Shown here piece by piece: positions 40,571 through 43,724 of a stretch of DNA of 43,724 nt. The notes beneath the pieces were generated by a model. That model was not told the DNA's origin. It saw only the letters and a list, made by a program, of their open reading frames with translations, and made no database searches. Source of the stretch: an uncultured Pelagibacteraceae bacterium (GTDB lineage Bacteria > Pseudomonadota > Alphaproteobacteria > Pelagibacterales > Pelagibacteraceae). The translations under genes were made by a program, and so were the position numbers. How positions within the stretch are numbered: the first letter of the stretch is position 1; each line of letters opens with the position of its first letter. Location: contig CACMYV010000007.1 of assembly GCA_902617975.1 (NCBI GenBank), positions 1 through 43,724 of the forward strand, given 5' to 3'.

Positions 40571-41545
40571 TTAATTAATGTAACCCAATGCTTTGAGTTG
40601 AGCTGTCATTTCAGCAAGCATTTCTTCCATTTGCTTGCCCCATTCATCTGCGCCTACAACACTAGATTCATCAAGACCAATTTCTGTTAGGAAATTTTTA
40701 TAGTAGTTGTGGCTCATAGCTTTCATCATTCCAGCTTCTAATTGTTTAACTCTGTCTGCTGGAGCACCTTTTTTAGTTACGAAACCTCTAACAGTAGATA
40801 AAGAAACAGGTATTCCTAATTCTTTTGCCGTTGGAGAGTCTCCTATTTTAGCCATTCTATTATTTGCTAATACAACTGAAACACAAAGTTTGCCTTCATT
40901 AATTTCAGTTAGGGCCTCACCTAAATTTAAAACTCCTACATCAATATCTCCCTTGATTAGGTTGGTTTTAATTGGCGCAACACCTTTGTAAGCAACAATA
41001 GTTGGATCTTTTAATCCACCTTTTTTAGTAAATGCAATTGCACTAACATCATCAATTCCACCAGTGTGAGTTGTTCCATATTTTAGTGATTTTGATTTTT
41101 GAGTGCTAATAAATTTCTTAGCATCTTTGATGTCATTATTACAATTAACAACAAATAGTTGAGGATCATCAGTTCCTCTAGCTAGCGGTTGCATATCGCT
41201 TATTTTGACTTTTGTTTTACCTAAAGCCATTGATACTGCGTGACCAGTAGTCCAAGTCAAAGTGTGATTACCGTCAGCAGGAAGTGTCATCATGTAGTCC
41301 ATAGATGCAGCTCCACCACCACCTTTTTTATTAACTAATTGCATGTCTTGTTTTAAAACTCTTCTTGCTCTTAACAACATCATTCTCGTAGTAACATCTG
41401 TTCCACCACCAAAACCAGCATGAGTAATTGCTTGTATTGGATGACCATCTGCTTTTGCAGATGTAATCATAAGTGGAAGTGCTACAACAAAAAATTCAGT
41501 TACTAAAAAAGCAGCAGCTAAAAATAGTTTAAAGCTTTTTTTCAT
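40571..41545 (-). CDS. tctC: Tripartite tricarboxylate transporter substrate-binding protein (TctC/Bug family)
   Basis: A 324-residue periplasmic receptor of the Bug family. The N-terminus is a long signal peptide with Lys-Lys and a hydrophobic core ending near SAKA (about residue 31). The first ligand loop is THAGFGGGTDVTTRMMLLRA (about 41-60) and the second is KSLKYGTTHTGGIDDVSAIAF, where backbone amides usually hold a carboxylate. A GAGGG Shine-Dalgarno (41555-41551) precedes the ATG. It is the first gene of the minus-strand operon and is divergent from the pdxA-like gene across 69 bases. Confidence 0.92.
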   Translation of the reverse strand: MKKSFKLFLAAAFLVTEFFVVALPLMITSAKADGHPIQAITHAGFGGGTDVTTRMMLLRARRVLKQDMQLVNKKGGGGAASMDYMMTLPADGNHTLTWTTGHAVSMALGKTKVKISDMQPLARGTDDPQLFVVNCNNDIKDAKKFISTQKSKSLKYGTTHTGGIDDVSAIAFTKKGGLKDPTIVAYKGVAPIKTNLIKGDIDVGVLNLGEALTEINEGKLCVSVVLANNRMAKIGDSPTAKELGIPVSLSTVRGFVTKKGAPADRVKQLEAGMMKAMSHNYYKNFLTEIGLDESSVVGADEWGKQMEEMLAEMTAQLKALGYIN

Positions 41546-41590
41546 TATTTCCCTCTTAAGTTAATTTATATTTAAATATTTAATCATAAT

Positions 41591-41603
41591 CTGTTAGAAA
41601 CAG
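41591..41603. promoter_or_regulatory. Inverted repeat in the tctC/pdxA divergent interval
   Basis: CTGTT and AACAG form an exact 5-base inverted repeat with a 3-base spacer, 11 bases before the pdxA-like ATG in the 69-base divergent gap. It could be an operator controlling both catabolic transcripts, but it is short and no regulator gene is near. Confidence 0.2.
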
Positions 41604-41614
41604 TAAGAAAAAAG

Positions 41615-42607
41615 ATGACAAATAAGAAAAAAAATATTGCTTTATTGCTTGGAGATCCATCAGGTATTGGACCAGAACTTATATCAAAACTTTTGACCCA
41701 AAACGAACTATCGAATGCAAACATTACTATAATTGGTGAAAAAAATATTTTAAATGCTGGAGATAAAATTTCAGGAAATAATTCAAACCTAGAAATTGTT
41801 ACTGATTTTGATGAAATAAATTTTGATAAAAAAAGTAAGTATTTTTTAGATATCTCTAAGGGTAAAAACAAAGATTATAATTTATCAGAGTGCTCTGCCG
41901 AATCTGGAGAAACTGTTTTAAATGCATTAAATTTAGCACTAGAACTTGCGAAAGAGAAAAAAATTGATGCTATTAATTTTGGTCCTTTTAATAAGACAAG
42001 CTTAAAATTAGGTGGATGTAAATTTGATGACGAATTACATCATATGGCTGATAAATTAAATGTAAAAAGTTTTTTTTGTGAATTTAATGTAGTAGATAAT
42101 TTTTGGACTGCACGAGTGACATCTCATATACCTATCAAAGAAGTTCCAGAACATATTAAGAAAGATAAAATAATGAAGCCAATAAAATTGATTAATGAAG
42201 CAATGAAATTAAACGGTATAGAAAATCCAAGAGTTGCGGTTCAAGCTCTTAACCCTCATGCAGAGTTTGGTAATGAAGAAAAAGATGAGATAATACCAGC
42301 AATAGAGGAAGCAAAAAAACTTGGTATTAATGCTGATGGTCCTTTGCCATGTGATACTTCTTTCATTACAGCATTTAAAAATAAAAATCATGATTGCATT
42401 GTTGGAATGTATCATGATGCTCTTCAATCTGGACTAAAGGCTTTTGGATTTGATAGAGGGGTAACAGTTCAAGGTGGTCTTCCAATTCCAATAACAACAC
42501 CTGCGCATGGAACTGCGTTTGATATTGCTGGAAAAAATCAGGCAAATTTGGAGCCAACATTGCAATCGTTTAAAATTGCACTAAGAATGGCTCAAAATTT
42601 AAATTAA
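41615..42607 (+). CDS. PdxA-family 4-hydroxythreonine-4-phosphate dehydrogenase-like enzyme
   Basis: A 330-residue NAD-dependent decarboxylating dehydrogenase of the PdxA family. GDPSGIGPEL near 13-22, the metal-binding histidine in DELHHMADK near 144-152, MYHDALQSGLKAFGFDRGVTVQGGLP near 265-290 and HGTAFDIAGKNQAN near 298-311 mark the fold. The wording differs from housekeeping PdxA (MYHDQG and GLPIIRTSVDHGT), which suggests the PdxA2 subgroup that acts on phosphorylated four-carbon sugar acids such as threonate or erythronate. The next gene starts immediately after the stop, linking it to the sugar-acid block rather than to vitamin B6 synthesis. Confidence 0.85.
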   Translation: MTNKKKNIALLLGDPSGIGPELISKLLTQNELSNANITIIGEKNILNAGDKISGNNSNLEIVTDFDEINFDKKSKYFLDISKGKNKDYNLSECSAESGETVLNALNLALELAKEKKIDAINFGPFNKTSLKLGGCKFDDELHHMADKLNVKSFFCEFNVVDNFWTARVTSHIPIKEVPEHIKKDKIMKPIKLINEAMKLNGIENPRVAVQALNPHAEFGNEEKDEIIPAIEEAKKLGINADGPLPCDTSFITAFKNKNHDCIVGMYHDALQSGLKAFGFDRGVTVQGGLPIPITTPAHGTAFDIAGKNQANLEPTLQSFKIALRMAQNLN

Positions 42608-43724
42608 ATGTCTAAAATTAAAGATATAAGAACAAAAGTATATCAATGGAATGGTAAAACAGTTCCTCCACAAAATAATTTTTGCACAAATGCATCAGAT
42701 TTACTTTTTGAAAAATCAGATGCCATGGGTTCTTTCAGATTTCATGAATGGTTAATTTGTGAAATTGAAACTGATGATGGTCATATTGGAATTGGTAATG
42801 CAGCTCTTGCACCTCAGTTAGTAAAAAAAACTATTGATGAGTATCTTAAACCATTAGTTATAGGAGAAGATCCTTTTGATTACGCTTACATCTGGGAAAA
42901 AATGTATAGAAGAACTCATGCATGGGGAAGAAGAGGTTTGGGTATGGTTGCAATATCTGCAATTGATATTGCTATTTGGGATATATTAGGAAAGTTAACT
43001 AACAAACCCGTATTTAAATTGTTAGGGGGTAGAACAAAAGAAAAGATACCTGTTTATGCATCAAAACTTTATAGCCAACCTATCAAAGATTTACAAAATG
43101 AAGCTGAAAAATATAAAAAACAAGGCTTTAAAATGTTTAAAATGAGATTTGGTTGGGGGCCAAAAGACGGTCCTGAAGGTATGAGAAAAAACATTGAACT
43201 TGTAGAAGCTGTAAGAGAAGTAATCGGGGATGATACTGACTTAATGTTAGAATGTTATATGGGTTGGAACCTAGATTATTCTAAAAGAATGATACCTAAA
43301 TTGGTAAAATTTAATCCAAGATGGTTAGAAGAACCAGTTATTGCTGATGATATTCATGGGTATGCGGAACTGAATAATATGAACGCTATACCAATTTCTG
43401 GGGGAGAACATGAATTTAATCTATTTGGTTTTAAACAATTGTTAGACCTCAAAGCAGTTAGCTACATTCAATATGATAATAATAGAGTTGGTGGATTTAC
43501 AATCGCTCAGAAAATAAATGCTCTTGCAGAGGCTTATCAAGTTCCAGTAATTCCACATGCAGGTCAAATGCATAACTATCATTTAACAATGTCGAATTTT
43601 AATTGTCCTATCTCAGAGTTTTTTCCAGTTCATGATGTAGAAATTGGTAACGAACTATTTTATTATATTTTTGAAGGTGATCCTGCTCCAATAGATGGAA
43701 TGATAGATCTAGATGATAATGTTC
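42608..43724 (+). CDS. Enolase-superfamily sugar-acid dehydratase (RhmD-like), 3' end outside the window
   Basis: An open frame of 372 codons runs off the window edge; the start ATG abuts the pdxA-like stop. It has the mandelate racemase-type layout: N-terminal capping domain with [17 protein letters not shown] (47-63), then the barrel with KMR (178-180), metal ligands Glu215, Glu241 and Glu267, Asp290 and catalytic His317 in VIPHAG. The [13 protein letters not shown] phrase and GGEHEF match L-rhamnonate dehydratases. The first metal ligand is Glu rather than the usual Asp. Substrate is probably a six-carbon deoxy-aldonate such as rhamnonate or fuconate. Only the last residues are missing. 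Confidence 0.85.
   Translation, partial: MSKIKDIRTKVYQWNGKTVPPQNNFCTNASDLLFEKSDAMGSFRFHEWLICEIETDDGHIGIGNAALAPQLVKKTIDEYLKPLVIGEDPFDYAYIWEKMYRRTHAWGRRGLGMVAISAIDIAIWDILGKLTNKPVFKLLGGRTKEKIPVYASKLYSQPIKDLQNEAEKYKKQGFKMFKMRFGWGPKDGPEGMRKNIELVEAVREVIGDDTDLMLECYMGWNLDYSKRMIPKLVKFNPRWLEEPVIADDIHGYAELNNMNAIPISGGEHEFNLFGFKQLLDLKAVSYIQYDNNRVGGFTIAQKINALAEAYQVPVIPHAGQMHNYHLTMSNFNCPISEFFPVHDVEIGNELFYYIFEGDPAPIDGMIDLDDNV

Noticed and set aside
41563..41582. AT-only palindromic tract in the tctC/pdxA interval
   Set aside because: Runs such as ATATTTAAATAT are common by chance in sequence this AT-rich and carry little information.
1..43724. CRISPR arrays, insertion sequences, tRNA genes and riboswitches
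   Set aside because: I looked for spaced direct repeats, terminal inverted repeats with transposase-like frames, cloverleaf-like tracts with a CCA-end region and long structured leaders, and saw none convincing; the few untranslated gaps are all under about 90 bases.

Overview
The window looks like a piece of a streamlined alphaproteobacterial genome of the SAR11 (Candidatus Pelagibacter) type. This rests on strong AT-richness, Lys/Asn/Ile-rich proteins, intergenic gaps that are mostly under 90 bases, many stop/start overlaps, and a gene set dominated by high-affinity solute uptake. I ran no database search, so the clade is an inference. There are no tRNA or rRNA genes, insertion sequences, phage genes, CRISPR arrays or recognisable transcription regulators, and no gene-free stretch exceeds 300 bases.

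Layout. 1-5341: the tail of an NTF2-like protein, a stand-alone MetE-core-like protein, then a sugar-type ABC uptake operon (binding protein, two permeases, no ATPase) ending in an atypical HAD protein that lacks the catalytic Asp pair. 5331-9219: LysE-type exporter, MFS transporter, Asp/Glu racemase, methyltransferase and a 1-Cys peroxiredoxin. 9295-11604: a sulfur module of persulfide-dioxygenase-like protein, CysE and CysK. 11687-15472: an unusual run of small proteins (two NTF2-like, a secreted unknown, a secreted cupin, three 96-residue alpha/beta-barrel-type proteins, a GST-kappa/HCCA-isomerase-like protein) followed by two overlapping SMR-type genes. 15469-21243: an EamA permease, then a TRAP transporter operon with an isocitrate-lyase-family enzyme, a DUF2798-like protein and a 3-hydroxyisobutyrate-dehydrogenase-like enzyme. 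21244-28992 (minus): a peptide-type ABC operon with a fused double ATPase, flanked by an IMPase-like phosphatase, a glutamine amidotransferase, an AhpD-like protein and a DUF924 protein. 29080-34152: a carnitine-biosynthesis-type 2OG dioxygenase, azoreductase-like flavoprotein, CcdA and PEP carboxylase. 34187-43724: a tripartite tricarboxylate transporter (TctCBA) with SDR, aldo/keto reductase, ROK kinase, hydroxyacid dehydrogenase and FAH-family hydrolase, and divergently PdxA-like and RhmD-like enzymes. This last block resembles non-phosphorylative breakdown of a deoxy-sugar acid such as rhamnonate or fuconate.

The most striking cross-cutting signal is that all four solute-binding-protein genes, although from four unrelated transporter families and on both strands, are followed by a strong hairpin at the junction with the membrane genes. 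Three of the four also carry the same GAGGG Shine-Dalgarno. This fits a shared layout for making much more binding protein than permease. Other points worth a second look are the SMR pair without its proton-coupling Glu, the ROK kinase without its zinc cysteines, and five convergent gene pairs that overlap or abut with no room for a terminator.
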